A stretch of DNA of 64,000 nt from Gluconacetobacter johannae. Lineage in GTDB: Bacteria; Pseudomonadota; Alphaproteobacteria; Acetobacterales; Acetobacteraceae. Shown piece after piece: positions 42,842-51,882 of this stretch. How positions within the stretch are numbered: the stretch's first letter is position 1; every line of letters begins with the position of its first letter. The notes below the pieces were generated by a model. That model did no database searches. It had not been told where the DNA came from and saw nothing but the letters and a program-made list of their open reading frames with translations. A program made the position numbers and the translations under genes. The stretch spans positions 1-64,000 of the forward strand of contig NZ_JABEQH010000016.1 of assembly GCF_014174305.1 (NCBI RefSeq), in the 5' to 3' direction.

Positions 42842-44710
42842 GTGCGGTCGGTTGGCATTAAACTCTCTCTGGGTATCATTTTATTACTTATTTCCATTTC
42901 CTGCGTTGTTTCCGGAAAATTTTCGATAGACGGCCTCACCCATGTCAACGGCCGGGTGGAAAAGATCGCCCACCAGTCGCTTGCAAGCCTGAAGATACTG
43001 GCCGCGATCGACAGTCAGATCCGCACGTTCCGCGCGGTCGAGATCCAGCAGCTTACGACGTCGTCGCCCGAGGAATTTGCGACGCTTTCGGCCAGCAGCA
43101 CCGCCATTTCCGAAAAGATCGCGCATGCCATCGACGCCTATGTGCCGTTCATCAATTCGGACAACGACCAGGCCCTGTTCCACAATTTGCAGGAGGAATG
43201 GTCCGAATATGAGGAATATCACGACACGACGTTCAAGAACTGGGTTGTTTCGCAGGACAAGAGCCATGCCCTGCTGAACGAAGGCCAGCAACTGATCGAA
43301 TTGCAGGAGAAAGTGTCCGGCACCCTCACGTCGTTCATGGACGGCAGCATCACGGACGCGGCGTCCTATGCGCTGGACTCCGGGGTGACATACCGGATGA
43401 CGCTCCGGCGGGTCTATGCCGCGTATGTCGCCCTGTTCGTCGTCGTGGTCGTCGCCGTCCTTGTCGTGGTGTACAACATTCTGCGGCCCCTTCAGAAAAT
43501 CAATGCGTCCATCACCAGGTTGGCCGGCGGCCAGACGGACCTGACGTTTCCGCTGGCGCACAGGGGGGATGAGATCGGCGCGATCTCCCGCTCGCTGGAC
43601 GTCTTCCGCGCCGCCGCCATCGCGAAGCGGAAGCTGGAGCAGGACGCCGAAATCCAGCGCCGGCAGGCCGAGGCCGAACGTGTCGCCATTCAGGAGAAAG
43701 CCGAAGCCGAAGCGCGGGAGTGGCTACGCAAGGCCACGGGCGCCCTGGCCGCCGGCCTGAAGCGGATGGCCGGGGGCGACCTGTCCTTCCAGATCGAGAC
43801 CGAATTTTCCAAGGCGTTCGAGCCCCTGCGCCACGATTTCAACCAGTCCCTGGCGCAGCTTGCCGCGACATTTTCCCGGATGTCCGGCGCCATTCACGTC
43901 ATCAGCGACGGCACCCACGGGCTGGCGGCCGGGGCCGACACCCTGGCGCGCCGCAGCGAAACGCAGGCGGCGGCCCTGGAACAGACGGCCGCCGCCGTGG
44001 CGGGCATCGCCCGAAGCGTGGAGGATACGGCAAAACGATCCGAAGACGCCCAGCAGATCGGCGCGCGGGCGCGCCAGTCCGCCGCGACGTCCACCGCGAT
44101 CACGCACGAGGCGGAAGCGGCCATGGGCCGCATCGAACAGGGTTCGGCGCAGATTGCCGCGATCGTCGACGTGATCGACGGCATCGCCTTCCAGACCAAC
44201 CTCCTGGCGCTGAACGCCAGCGTCGAGGCGGCGCGGGCCGGTACGGCCGGCAGGGGGTTCGCCGTCGTCGCCACCGAAGTGCGATCGCTGGCGCAGAAAT
44301 GCGCCGAAGCCGCCCTGGATGTCCGCACGGTGATCCGCCGGACCGCCGCCGACGTGCAGGAGGGCGCGGGCCGCGTCAAGGATTGCAGCGGGGCGCTGCG
44401 GACCATCGCCGCGTTCATCGGCCAAATGGGCCAGCACCTGGACGCCATCGCCATCGCGGCCAGGGAACAATCCTCCAGCCTGGGGGAAATCAACGCCGCC
44501 GTGGGGTCGCTGGACCAGACGACCCAGCAGAACACCGGCGTCGCCGACCAGTTCCACGCCACCTCCCGCAGCCTGGCCGACGAAAGTGGCAGGCTCAACG
44601 GGCTGGTCAGCCAGTTCAGCCTGCCGGAAACCGAGGCCGCCGGGCAGCACGCCGCATTCCCCGACCACGCGGCCTCGGACCGGGTGCTGCTGGCCGCTTA
44701 CGAAGAATAA
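42842..44710 (+). CDS. Methyl-accepting chemotaxis protein
   Basis: The gene uses a GTG start at 42842 with GAAGGGAT upstream. The 622-residue receptor has TM1 (LSLGIILLLISISCVVSG), a periplasmic four-helix-bundle sensor of about 150 residues, and TM2 (VALFVVVVVAVLVVVYNIL). A HAMP domain (LAGGQTDLTFPLAHRGDEIGAISRSLDVFR) and a cytoplasmic signalling domain follow, with VIDGIAFQTNLLALNASVEAARAGTAGRGFAVVATEVRSLAQ at about residues 440-485. It senses an unknown ligand and feeds CheA/CheW. It is a single gene directly before the island. Confidence 0.94.
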   Translation: MRSVGIKLSLGIILLLISISCVVSGKFSIDGLTHVNGRVEKIAHQSLASLKILAAIDSQIRTFRAVEIQQLTTSSPEEFATLSASSTAISEKIAHAIDAYVPFINSDNDQALFHNLQEEWSEYEEYHDTTFKNWVVSQDKSHALLNEGQQLIELQEKVSGTLTSFMDGSITDAASYALDSGVTYRMTLRRVYAAYVALFVVVVVAVLVVVYNILRPLQKINASITRLAGGQTDLTFPLAHRGDEIGAISRSLDVFRAAAIAKRKLEQDAEIQRRQAEAERVAIQEKAEAEAREWLRKATGALAAGLKRMAGGDLSFQIETEFSKAFEPLRHDFNQSLAQLAATFSRMSGAIHVISDGTHGLAAGADTLARRSETQAAALEQTAAAVAGIARSVEDTAKRSEDAQQIGARARQSAATSTAITHEAEAAMGRIEQGSAQIAAIVDVIDGIAFQTNLLALNASVEAARAGTAGRGFAVVATEVRSLAQKCAEAALDVRTVIRRTAADVQEGAGRVKDCSGALRTIAAFIGQMGQHLDAIAIAAREQSSSLGEINAAVGSLDQTTQQNTGVADQFHATSRSLADESGRLNGLVSQFSLPETEAAGQHAAFPDHAASDRVLLAAYEE

Positions 44711-44759
44711 CCGTTCTGCTACGGGACATTTTCGGCGCAGTGAGTGCGCCGCGCGGGCA

Positions 44760-44980
44760 GGTCGGGCGCCACCCGGCCCGTCCTGCGCCACTCGAACGAC
44801 GAGCCGATGCCCCAGACCTTCGAGGCCTTCCGCGACTACATGCACGAAGCTGCCCTGCTGTCCGGCTCCGCGCTACGCGCCCTGCACGCGGTTCCGGCCG
44901 GCGACGGCACGGTGGACCTGCAAGCGGCCGGCCTGTCGAAGCGCGAGGCGGCGGAACTGGTCGCCCTGCTGCCCGAACTC
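44760..44980. pseudogene. Chimeric remnant: rpoN 3' end joined to thyX 3' end
   Basis: Bases 44760-44815 match the 3' end of rpoN at 50510-50590 (GGTCGGGCG, ACCCGGCC, CTCGAACGACGAGCCGATGCCC) in the same orientation but lack about 27 bases. From CAGACCTTCGAGG at 44813 to 44980 the sequence instead matches the thyX 3' end at 42300-42470 on the plus strand. That part still reads QTFEAFRDYMHEAALLSGSALRALHAV through AAELVALLPELG. Neither part can be a working gene. The join lies at a shared GCCCAG. Confidence 0.85.
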
Positions 44981-45002
44981 GGCAAGGGCCTCGGCCCTTG
45001 CC
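44981..45002. repeat. Palindromic repeat module d, left edge of the island
   Basis: GGCAAGGGCC at 44981-44990 and GGCCCTTGCC at 44993-45002 form a perfect 10-bp hairpin with loop TC. Its right part, 44986-45002, repeats at 50491-50507 with one mismatch, on both sides of the accessory island. Confidence 0.8.
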
Positions 45003-45651
45003 TTCGCTTCAATCGGCCCCGCTGGCCTTCTTGGGGGCGACAAGCACCAAGAATCCGAGACTTACCGCGTGATGGAAGCGTCGTTCCTCAAAGAAGAGGC
45101 GATTATACCGCTTGCAACACGGCTGGTTGCGCCTTCTTTTCGGACTTGTTTGCTTGAATGCGGTCATCCCGTAAGCGGACATTGTCATGTAACCCACGAC
45201 AGGCTGCTTCGGGGACGAAACCGTTGTTCGCGTGTCAGATAGCGAAGTGCGGCTTCCGGTTCGAGGCAGGCACAAGGCTTGGTCGCCTGTAAGCTAGGGC
45301 CTAGCCTGTCTCATGCTACACAGCCCTTTGAAAATTAGTGCCCCCTGTATGGCCCGACTTGCCGCCATTGTAGCACTTCGCCACTGGGCAAACTGGCGTC
45401 ATGCTGAACGATCTTGCTCTGCATGTACAGCAAAGCACGCTGTTCAGCATGTCTAGGACGAAGCCTGCTTACGAGCGGCTGTTAGTAACCATGAATGAAA
45501 GGAAATATAGATTTGGTAATGTCATACTACTCCTGCTTTTTTATGACATAAACTGGAATGGAAACCCAAAAATAACACTACACCAACTCGATACACCATC
45601 TGTCCGAAGGGAATAATGGAAACTTATGCTTGGGGAACGGTGGCTTTCATC
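45003..45651. other. Island left part without a convincing gene
   Basis: GC content drops sharply here. Short frames exist (45009-45275 minus, 45401-45616 plus), but neither has a family match that I recognise. A nested inverted repeat lies at 45401-45452: CATGCTGAAC at 45401-45410 pairs with GTTCAGCATG at 45443-45452, and TTGCT with AGCAA inside. This looks like debris of mobile DNA. Confidence 0.5.
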
Positions 45652-46116
45652 TCATTTTTGAGAAGAGGGCTGAAATTTTGTCACCAGGAATTGAAGCAAT
45701 AAAACTGATATTGCAAACATGATAGCATGATATAGAGTCTCCCTCCACATCCCCTTTAGTGCATCAGTTGCCCCTGCATGATAACTATTCGATATAAAAT
45801 ATATTGCTTGGCACCAAAAAAAAGAGACTAGAGACTGAACATTTGTCGAAATCTCATCGAGAGAGAAGGTTCTAACTGTTAAATTTTTCGGTGCAAATAA
45901 AGAAATTATGCCTGTTATAAAAATAACAACTATTAGCACGACAGAAGATTTCATATAAATCCCATTTATAGTTCCCATTATATTTTCTGCTGTACCATAG
46001 TAGAAAAAATCGTTTCTTTGCATTATGGCAACAAGTAGGCCAATTAGTCCCCACAATGCTAATTTATATATTGCTTTGAACCATTTAACATCGAGATTTA
46101 ATAGCCAAGGCGTCAT
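45652..46116 (-). CDS. Small membrane protein of unknown function, AT-rich
   Basis: The 154-residue product has about four membrane helices: IYKLALWGLIGLLVAIM, SSVVLIVVIFITGIISLF, VQSLVSFFWCQAIYFI and LYHAIMFAISVLLLQFLV. No family is recognised. Base composition is far more AT-rich than the genome around it, a sign of recent transfer. It lies inside the island, upstream of and divergent from the helicase operon with 745 bases between. Small membrane proteins are often effectors in defence loci, but nothing in the sequence proves this here. Confidence 0.6.
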   Translation of the reverse strand: MTPWLLNLDVKWFKAIYKLALWGLIGLLVAIMQRNDFFYYGTAENIMGTINGIYMKSSVVLIVVIFITGIISLFAPKNLTVRTFSLDEISTNVQSLVSFFWCQAIYFISNSYHAGATDALKGMWRETLYHAIMFAISVLLLQFLVTKFQPSSQK

Positions 46117-46861
46117 GCTGTTACTCTTCGTTTATTGGATCTGAAAGAATACAATGACACATCTCGCGTAAGGTTGAATAGTATCGAACTGAACCACCGC
46201 GAATTTATCGGAGACGTTCTTCCCACCGATCTAAAAAAGTTCCGACTTCGGAAAGTGAGTCTGTTTTTTCGCGTTCATGCCATCAAAGTCGACTGTCAGG
46301 TTTCCCCCTGATCTGCCTGTCCGCTCAGTGATGCAGGAGCAGACAGGCGGCAGTCGCCTTCATCTCGGACATACTGTTGTCCAGATCACTTTACGCATAG
46401 CGGACATGAAGCATGGGTCGGTAGCGGACAGACGACTTGCGGAATGACCGCGCTATAGCTGCTGTTCTTCCTCTACGACCCGCATTTCCGCCCGATCGCA
46501 GCACTGATCGCGCGGTGGCACGAAGAAGGATGGATCACGGTGCGAAGGTCCGGCTGCGATCGAACTGTGGATCAGGGATGGATTTTTTCGTCGGACGCAA
46601 CTGGCTTTACCCTGCTAGCGAAACGCACGACGCCAGCCCCAATTCAATCTGGTCCGGATGCCCTCGGCTGCGGGAGGCGCTAATGTTGGATAGTGCCAAT
46701 CGACTGCAAGAAAGTCAGCAGGTATTTGGCGGCGGCGTTGCCTAGATCGACTCAGGCGACCCAGTCCCGCTCCTGCCGTTTGGGCTAGAAAGCGTCGCAG
46801 GCTTGAAGGGAAGACGGCGCAGCCCTAGGTTTTAACCCAGCTATCCTGTAGAAAGTGCCCG
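46117..46861. other. 745-base intergenic stretch in the island
   Basis: No intact gene is visible. A fragment near 46458-46680 reads LLFFLYDPHFRPIAALIARW in one frame and then degenerates, so it may be a decayed coding sequence. The promoter of the helicase operon must lie at the right end. Confidence 0.4.
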
Positions 46862-48952
46862 ATGTCGATTTCATATATCCCCACCGTAAGCGGTGACCCC
46901 ATTAATGCCGTAGCCGGCGAAGTCATCCGCAAGATCCGCGCTGGGGATGTCTATGCCGCCGATGACGACATCGTACTCTATGCCGGATGGCCCAAAGTTA
47001 AGGATTACGATGGGCGGCCGCATAGCGCTGATCTCACCATTCTAGGCAAGGATCATGGCCTAAAACTTTTGAAGATATCGCTCGCGGCTAATGCACGCGA
47101 CTTGCGCCGCGATGCGCAGACCATCGCCCAAGTCGCCGCTTCCACCGAATCGCTCATGGGCAAGAGTCTCGCCCTCAAGAAACGCCGGCAGCTGATCTTC
47201 GAAGTCGTCCCTGTCCTCTACGCGCCTAATCTCGGCGAGCCGTACGACAACGAGGAAATCGAAATCGCACGCACCGAGGCTGAGTTCGTTCGCATCCTTA
47301 AGGAAGAAAGCGGCCCCCTTTCCGACGCCCAGCGCAACGAAGTTCGCGCCATCGTCGAAGGAGCTAAGGCGCTCGGCCAACTCTCCGAAGCCGAGGACGA
47401 CGATACACTATCGGACATCGCGCGCGCCTACCGGGAACTGGAAGCGGTCATCTACAACTTCGATGCCGCCCAGCGCTCTGTCGCGCTCACGTCCATCCGT
47501 GGTCCGCAGCGCATCCGCGGGCTGGCCGGCACCGGCAAGACAGTCATCCTCGCCATGAAGGCGGCCCTCGCACACATTGAGAATCCCAATGCCAAGATTC
47601 TCATTACGTACTACACGCGCAGCCTGCGTGACGTCATGGAGCGGATGATCACACGCTTCCATCGCCACTTCGCCGAAGTCGATCCTAACTGGGACAATCT
47701 GCACGTCCGCCATGGCTGGGGCCGCTCTAACCTTACCGGTGTCTATCGCGAGGCCTGCATCCGTGAAGGTCTCGTGCCGCGTTCGTTCAGCGACGTGCGC
47801 AGCGCCGCCGATCCTTTCGGAACCGTCTGCCGCGAACTGGTCGACGCTAAGGTGCTCTCACCCTACTACGACATCATCCTCGTCGACGAAGGGCAGGACT
47901 TTCCCGACGGTTTCTACCAGATGTGCTTCTTTCTGGCTAAGGGCAAGCGCGACCAGAAGCAGATCATCTGGGCCTATGACGAGCTACAGAACGTATTTGA
48001 CGTCAATGTGCGCGAGCCCGAGCAGCTCTTCGGGCAGGACCACGACGGTGAACCACGCATATCGCTTGCACGCAGCCTGCCGGTCGGCACAGATACCAAC
48101 GATTTCGTTCTGCAACGTGCCTACCGCAACCAGCGCGAAATCTTAGTCCTGGCCCACTCCCTCGGTTTCGGCGTCTACGGCAAGACGGTCCAGATGCTCG
48201 AGAACGAGAAGCACTGGGAAGATGTCGGCTACGACGTGATCGACGGGACCTTCACCGCGGGCAGTCTCTGCATTGTCGAGCGGCCGATGGCCAACAGCCC
48301 GACCACGCTCGACAGCCCGCCGGGCGTGAACCTCGTTGAGATCATCGGGGCCGATAACCTTGCGGCGGAAGTCGAACACGCTGTGATCGAGATCCGTAAG
48401 TTCGTGAACGATGGTCTTAAGGCCGACGAGATTCTCGTCGTCTGCCTTGATGATCGGGCCTCTAAATCTTACTTCTCCAAGCTATCAGGGTTGCTGGCGC
48501 AGTCCGACATCGCTTGCAACAACATCTTAAACAATCCCTACAGCGAGCCCGCCTTCCGCATCGATGGGAAGGTGACTCTCAGCACCGTTTACCGGGCCAA
48601 GGGTAACGAGGCCGCTGTCGTCATCGTGTTAGGCGCCGATGCCGCCGTGCTCGAAACGCGCCTGGGCCGCAACAAGCTTTTCGTGGCTTTTACCCGTACC
48701 AAGGGCTGGTTGCGCATCTTCGGATGTAACAACAAAAATTTCGCAAGGCTGAGGGGGGAAGTCGTGATGGCACTCTCCAAGAGTCCACGCATCGAGTTCG
48801 TCATGCCCGACATGACCAACCTCAACACAATCCAGCGGGGCCTTGAAGAGAAGCATGCGCGCCTCCTGGAAGCGAAACGCCGGGTCGATCGCATCAGAAG
48901 CGAGTTCAACCTCTCGCAGGATGACATGGCAAACCTGCTCGAGGAGGAGTGA
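46862..48952 (+). CDS. SF1 (UvrD/DUF2075-like) helicase, putative defence protein
   Basis: The 696-residue ATPase has Walker A GLAGTGKT near residue 220, motif Ia ILITYYTRSLRD, motif II IILVDEGQDFPD near 338, motif V-like STVYRAKGNEAAVVIVLGA near 575 and motif VI FVAFTRTKGWLRI near 605. The order and DEGQ box fit UvrD/Rep-type SF1 helicases. The first 200 residues are an extra domain. The stretch SADLTILGKDHGLKLLKIS recalls the D-x-G-x-ExK hairpin of nuclease (NERD-like) domains, but the ExK is not conserved. It overlaps the downstream DUF2290-like gene by one base (TGATG), with GAGGAGGAG as its ribosome site. The operon lies in a small island, so a phage or plasmid defence role is inferred. 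Confidence 0.85.
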   Translation: MSISYIPTVSGDPINAVAGEVIRKIRAGDVYAADDDIVLYAGWPKVKDYDGRPHSADLTILGKDHGLKLLKISLAANARDLRRDAQTIAQVAASTESLMGKSLALKKRRQLIFEVVPVLYAPNLGEPYDNEEIEIARTEAEFVRILKEESGPLSDAQRNEVRAIVEGAKALGQLSEAEDDDTLSDIARAYRELEAVIYNFDAAQRSVALTSIRGPQRIRGLAGTGKTVILAMKAALAHIENPNAKILITYYTRSLRDVMERMITRFHRHFAEVDPNWDNLHVRHGWGRSNLTGVYREACIREGLVPRSFSDVRSAADPFGTVCRELVDAKVLSPYYDIILVDEGQDFPDGFYQMCFFLAKGKRDQKQIIWAYDELQNVFDVNVREPEQLFGQDHDGEPRISLARSLPVGTDTNDFVLQRAYRNQREILVLAHSLGFGVYGKTVQMLENEKHWEDVGYDVIDGTFTAGSLCIVERPMANSPTTLDSPPGVNLVEIIGADNLAAEVEHAVIEIRKFVNDGLKADEILVVCLDDRASKSYFSKLSGLLAQSDIACNNILNNPYSEPAFRIDGKVTLSTVYRAKGNEAAVVIVLGADAAVLETRLGRNKLFVAFTRTKGWLRIFGCNNKNFARLRGEVVMALSKSPRIEFVMPDMTNLNTIQRGLEEKHARLLEAKRRVDRIRSEFNLSQDDMANLLEEE

Positions 48953-49686
48953 TGAATCTTGCCGATTTCAATACGAGCATTCGGGCGGCGATCGACTTCT
49001 ACACCGCCCAAGGATTGTGGCAGTCGAGTGTCTATACGTGCGCGTTGCCCCGTTCGGCGTCGTTCAACCAGCTTGCGCTGACAACGAGGGATTACGCACC
49101 GGTCTACGAAAAGGGCCTTGCCCTTTCGCACTATAATTTCCTTCTGAGTGATTTGTCCTTCTTCCAATTCTCGCACACAAGCGAGACCGAGTACGCTCTT
49201 GCCTATTACCCGAATCCCCGCCTTAGCGGGTCGCCGGCTGCCCTCGATGAGTACCGCAGCTACGAAAAAGAGCGCGACGAGGGGCATTGGAGCGATGAAG
49301 AGTTTGCAGAACTCGCTTCGGCGATTCCGGTACGCACCTTCATTCCGCGAATCCGCTTCGAATACAGCGAAAAACAATACAAGAACGTGCGCCATCCCGG
49401 CGCTCATTTTCACATCGGTATGTCCGGTGAAGACCGCTGGGCATCGGCTCGCAAGCTCTCGCCCCTTACCTTCGCCCTGCTGATGGCCAAACATTATCAC
49501 CCTGTGAATTGGTGGGCTGGATCGCGTTTTTCGCACCCAGTCGAAGATCAGAACCTCCTCTTCGAAACTTGCCTCGATCGCAAGCTAATCGCGGCACTCC
49601 AAGTCGACGGAGTTTCACAGTTCCTATCCGAAGACGAGCGGATGGGGTTTCATTTCGCCGCACTGCATGGCGCTGTGACTACCTGA
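48952..49686 (+). CDS. DUF2290-like protein, partner of the helicase
   Basis: The 244-residue protein (ATG 48952; GTG 48949 possible) begins with a helical part, ADFNTSIRAAIDFYTAQGLW. A conserved-looking core follows: NFLLSDLSFFQFSHTSETEYALAYYPNPR, FIPRIRFEYSEKQYKNVRHPGAHFHIG and RKLSPLTFALLMAKHYHP. This pattern (PR-x-RFEY, HPxAHFHIG, LSPLTF) resembles DUF2290, a family without known function. The match is from memory and needs an HMM search. HPGAHFHIG could be a catalytic or metal site. Translational coupling with the helicase implies a shared complex or pathway. Confidence 0.75.
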   Translation: MNLADFNTSIRAAIDFYTAQGLWQSSVYTCALPRSASFNQLALTTRDYAPVYEKGLALSHYNFLLSDLSFFQFSHTSETEYALAYYPNPRLSGSPAALDEYRSYEKERDEGHWSDEEFAELASAIPVRTFIPRIRFEYSEKQYKNVRHPGAHFHIGMSGEDRWASARKLSPLTFALLMAKHYHPVNWWAGSRFSHPVEDQNLLFETCLDRKLIAALQVDGVSQFLSEDERMGFHFAALHGAVTT

Positions 49687-49711
49687 TTTCAGCGCATACT
49701 ACGGCGTGTCG

Positions 49712-50300
49712 TCAGTTAAGCAGAATGACGACTGAGGCGAACTGAACGGCTGCGAGGAAAGTGGATTTCAGTTTGTCGTAGCGCGTTGCAATGGCGCGGA
49801 ACCGTTTGAGTTTGTTAATGAAGCGTTCGACAAGATTTCGTTCCCTGTAAAGGGCGAAGTTTGTTTCGCGTTGTGTCGTTCGGTTGCGTTTTGGCGGGAT
49901 AACCGGGGCAATCTCGCGCTTTGTCAGTTTGTCGATCAACCTGTCTGCGTTATACGACCTGTCGGCCAGGAAGGCATCCGGGTCAATGTTTTCCAGCATC
50001 GGTTCAGCCCGGTTGATATCCGCATCCTGTCCCGGTGTAATATCGAGTTCTACCGGGTTGCCCAGAGCATCGCAGATGGTATGGATCTTTGTGGTCAACC
50101 AGACCCGGGATCGTCCGATGGCCTGATCAGCGCCCCCTTTTTCAGGGCTCCCGCACTATGCTGGTGCGCCCGGACAATGGTGCTGTCGATCATCATGTAC
50201 TCATTGTGGTGATCTGCTGCCAGATAATGAAAGATCCTTTCGATCACACCGCTTTCACACCAACGCCGGTCCGACCCCGATTGAATGGCGACTTTTGGAA
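49712..50300 (-). pseudogene. Decayed IS5-family (IS427-group) transposase
   Basis: The C-terminal DDE part is intact (LTTKIHTICDALGNPVELDITPGQDAD, LADRSYNADRLIDKL, RERNLVERFINKLKRFRAIATRYDK) and ends at 49712. The upstream part reads RRWCESGVIERIFHYLAADHHNEYMMIDSTIVRAHQHSAGALKK in another frame. The join is at an A5G5 run (50133-50142), as in IS427-type programmed -1 frameshifting. Upstream of about 50300 the usual N-terminal half is missing or scrambled. The left end near 49700 (GGCGTGTCGTCAGTTAAGC) looks like an IS terminal repeat, and no matching right end is found. The element is therefore truncated and inactive. Confidence 0.8.
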
Positions 50301-50468
50301 TTTCACGGCAAAGCGTTGAATGACTGAGATTGGCGCGTAGCTGTTATGAACGTCGACGGTACGAATGGCCGCTTTTCTAATATCCCCGCCTAACAGCCGA
50401 CATTCTGTTTCCCCCCGCCAATCAGCCGTTTTTTCGAACGGCATAATCTCCTCCCAAGGCCTCGGACT

Positions 50469-51869
50469 TTATGAATGTGATGGGATGCGCGGGCCTCGGT
50501 CCTTGCCGGGGTCGGGCGACACCCGGCCTGTCCTGCGATGGTCCGCCGCGCGGTACGTCTTGCGCCGCTCGAACGACGAGCCGATGCCCAGCACCTCGCG
50601 GTATTTGACCACCGTGCGGCGCGACAGGGCGAAGCCGATCTGGTGCAGTGCCTGGACGATCCGTGCGTCGGACAGCACCGCGTCGGGCGATTCCTCGTGG
50701 ATCAGGCGGCGGATGTGGGCGCGGGCGGCCCCGGCTGCGCGCAGTTCGCTGTCCGTGCCCTCGACGCCCGCCGAAAAGAAGAATTTGAGGGGAAACAGCC
50801 CGAACGGCGTGGCGATATGCTTGTTGGCGACGATGCGGCTGATGGTGCTGTCGTGCAGGCGCACGTCGTCGGCGATGCGCCGCATGGTCAGCGGGCGCAG
50901 CGCCTCGGGCCCGCGCGTCATGAAATCGGCCTGGCGAAACAGGATATGTTCGCCCACCACCATCAGGCTGTGCTGACGCCGCGCCAGCGCATGCACCAGC
51001 CAGCGCGCGCCCGACAGCCAGCCGGCGACACGCTTGCGTTCGTCCTCGTGGCGCAGGGACCCCAGCCGGTCCGTCAGGGCGGTGTTCAGCCCGACCGTTT
51101 CGGACAGGTCCTGCGCCGCCGCCACGCGCCACGTGCCGTTGGGGCCTTCCTGCACCATCAGGTCGGGGATGCGCGTCTGGACGGGTTCGGCCACGTCCTC
51201 GGCCCACGGGCGCGGGTTCAGCGCGCGCAGTTCGGCGATCATCTCGGCCAGGTCGTCGGCGTCCACGCCGCAGGCCGCGCGCAGCCGGCTCCGCTCGCCC
51301 CGCGCCAGCAGGTCCAGGTTCGCCAGCAGCGCCGCCATGGCGGGGTCGAACCTGTTGCGCGCCTGCAACTGCACCGCGAAGCATTCCGCCAGCGACATCG
51401 CCGCCACCCCCACCGGGTCGAAGCGCATCAGCCGCTGGCGCACCGCCTCGATGCGTTCGGGCGTGACGTTCAGGCGGCGGGCCAGTTCCGCCCTGTCGGC
51501 GGCGAGCCGCCCCGCTGCGTCCAGCTCGTCGATCAGCGTTGCGCCGATCCGCCGGTCGGCGCCGTCGGGCATCGCCCGCATCATCTGCCGCAGCAGCCGT
51601 TCGCGGATGGTCATGGGGCCGGCCGGCACGCGCAGGGTGGCATCGTCCAGCCCCCCGGCTTCGGCGCGGGCCGGGCCTTCGCGCGCGTAGGCCGGCGGGT
51701 CGAAGCGTTCCAGAAGGGGGTTACCATCGACCTGGGCGGCGATGAAACGTTCCAGGTCGGTCTGCGACATCCGCAGCACGCGCAGCGTCTCGCGCATGCG
51801 CGCGGTCATGGCCAGCCCATGGGCCAGCCCCTGGCGCTGGCCGAGTTTCTGCCCTAGCGCGACGGGCAC
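50469..51869 (-). CDS. rpoN: RNA polymerase sigma-54 factor (divergent, hydrogenase-linked)
   Basis: I start at GTG 51869 (VPVALGQKLGQRQ), 13 bases after the nickel-permease stop, giving 466 residues; ATG 51810 is an alternative. Region I is short and unlike the Gln-rich canonical one (ARMRETLRVLRMSQTDLERFIAAQVDGNPLLERF). The core-binding region has NPRPWAEDV. The HTH (LHDSTISRIVANKHIATPFGLFPLKFFFS) and RpoN box (SRRTVVKYREVLGI) are intact, so it can bind -24/-12 promoters. The last 25 residues after RRKTYRAAD are extra and partly encoded by repeat DNA. It closes the hup-hyp run that encodes the sigma-54 activator HoxA. Confidence 0.93.
   Translation of the reverse strand: MPVALGQKLGQRQGLAHGLAMTARMRETLRVLRMSQTDLERFIAAQVDGNPLLERFDPPAYAREGPARAEAGGLDDATLRVPAGPMTIRERLLRQMMRAMPDGADRRIGATLIDELDAAGRLAADRAELARRLNVTPERIEAVRQRLMRFDPVGVAAMSLAECFAVQLQARNRFDPAMAALLANLDLLARGERSRLRAACGVDADDLAEMIAELRALNPRPWAEDVAEPVQTRIPDLMVQEGPNGTWRVAAAQDLSETVGLNTALTDRLGSLRHEDERKRVAGWLSGARWLVHALARRQHSLMVVGEHILFRQADFMTRGPEALRPLTMRRIADDVRLHDSTISRIVANKHIATPFGLFPLKFFFSAGVEGTDSELRAAGAARAHIRRLIHEESPDAVLSDARIVQALHQIGFALSRRTVVKYREVLGIGSSFERRKTYRAADHRRTGRVSPDPGKDRGPRIPSHS
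50491..50507. repeat. Right-edge copy of the island direct repeat
   Basis: GGGCCTCGGTCCTTGCC at 50491-50507 matches 44986-45002 with one change (T for C). It is a half copy of module d that overlaps the 3' end of the rpoN frame. Confidence 0.75.
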
Positions 51870-51882
51870 GGGCGGACGGCGT

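Noticed and set aside
45401-45616. 71-codon frame in the island
   Set aside because: Its start lies on the arm of an inverted repeat and no family or coding signal is evident. Kept only as a possibility within the intergenic entry.
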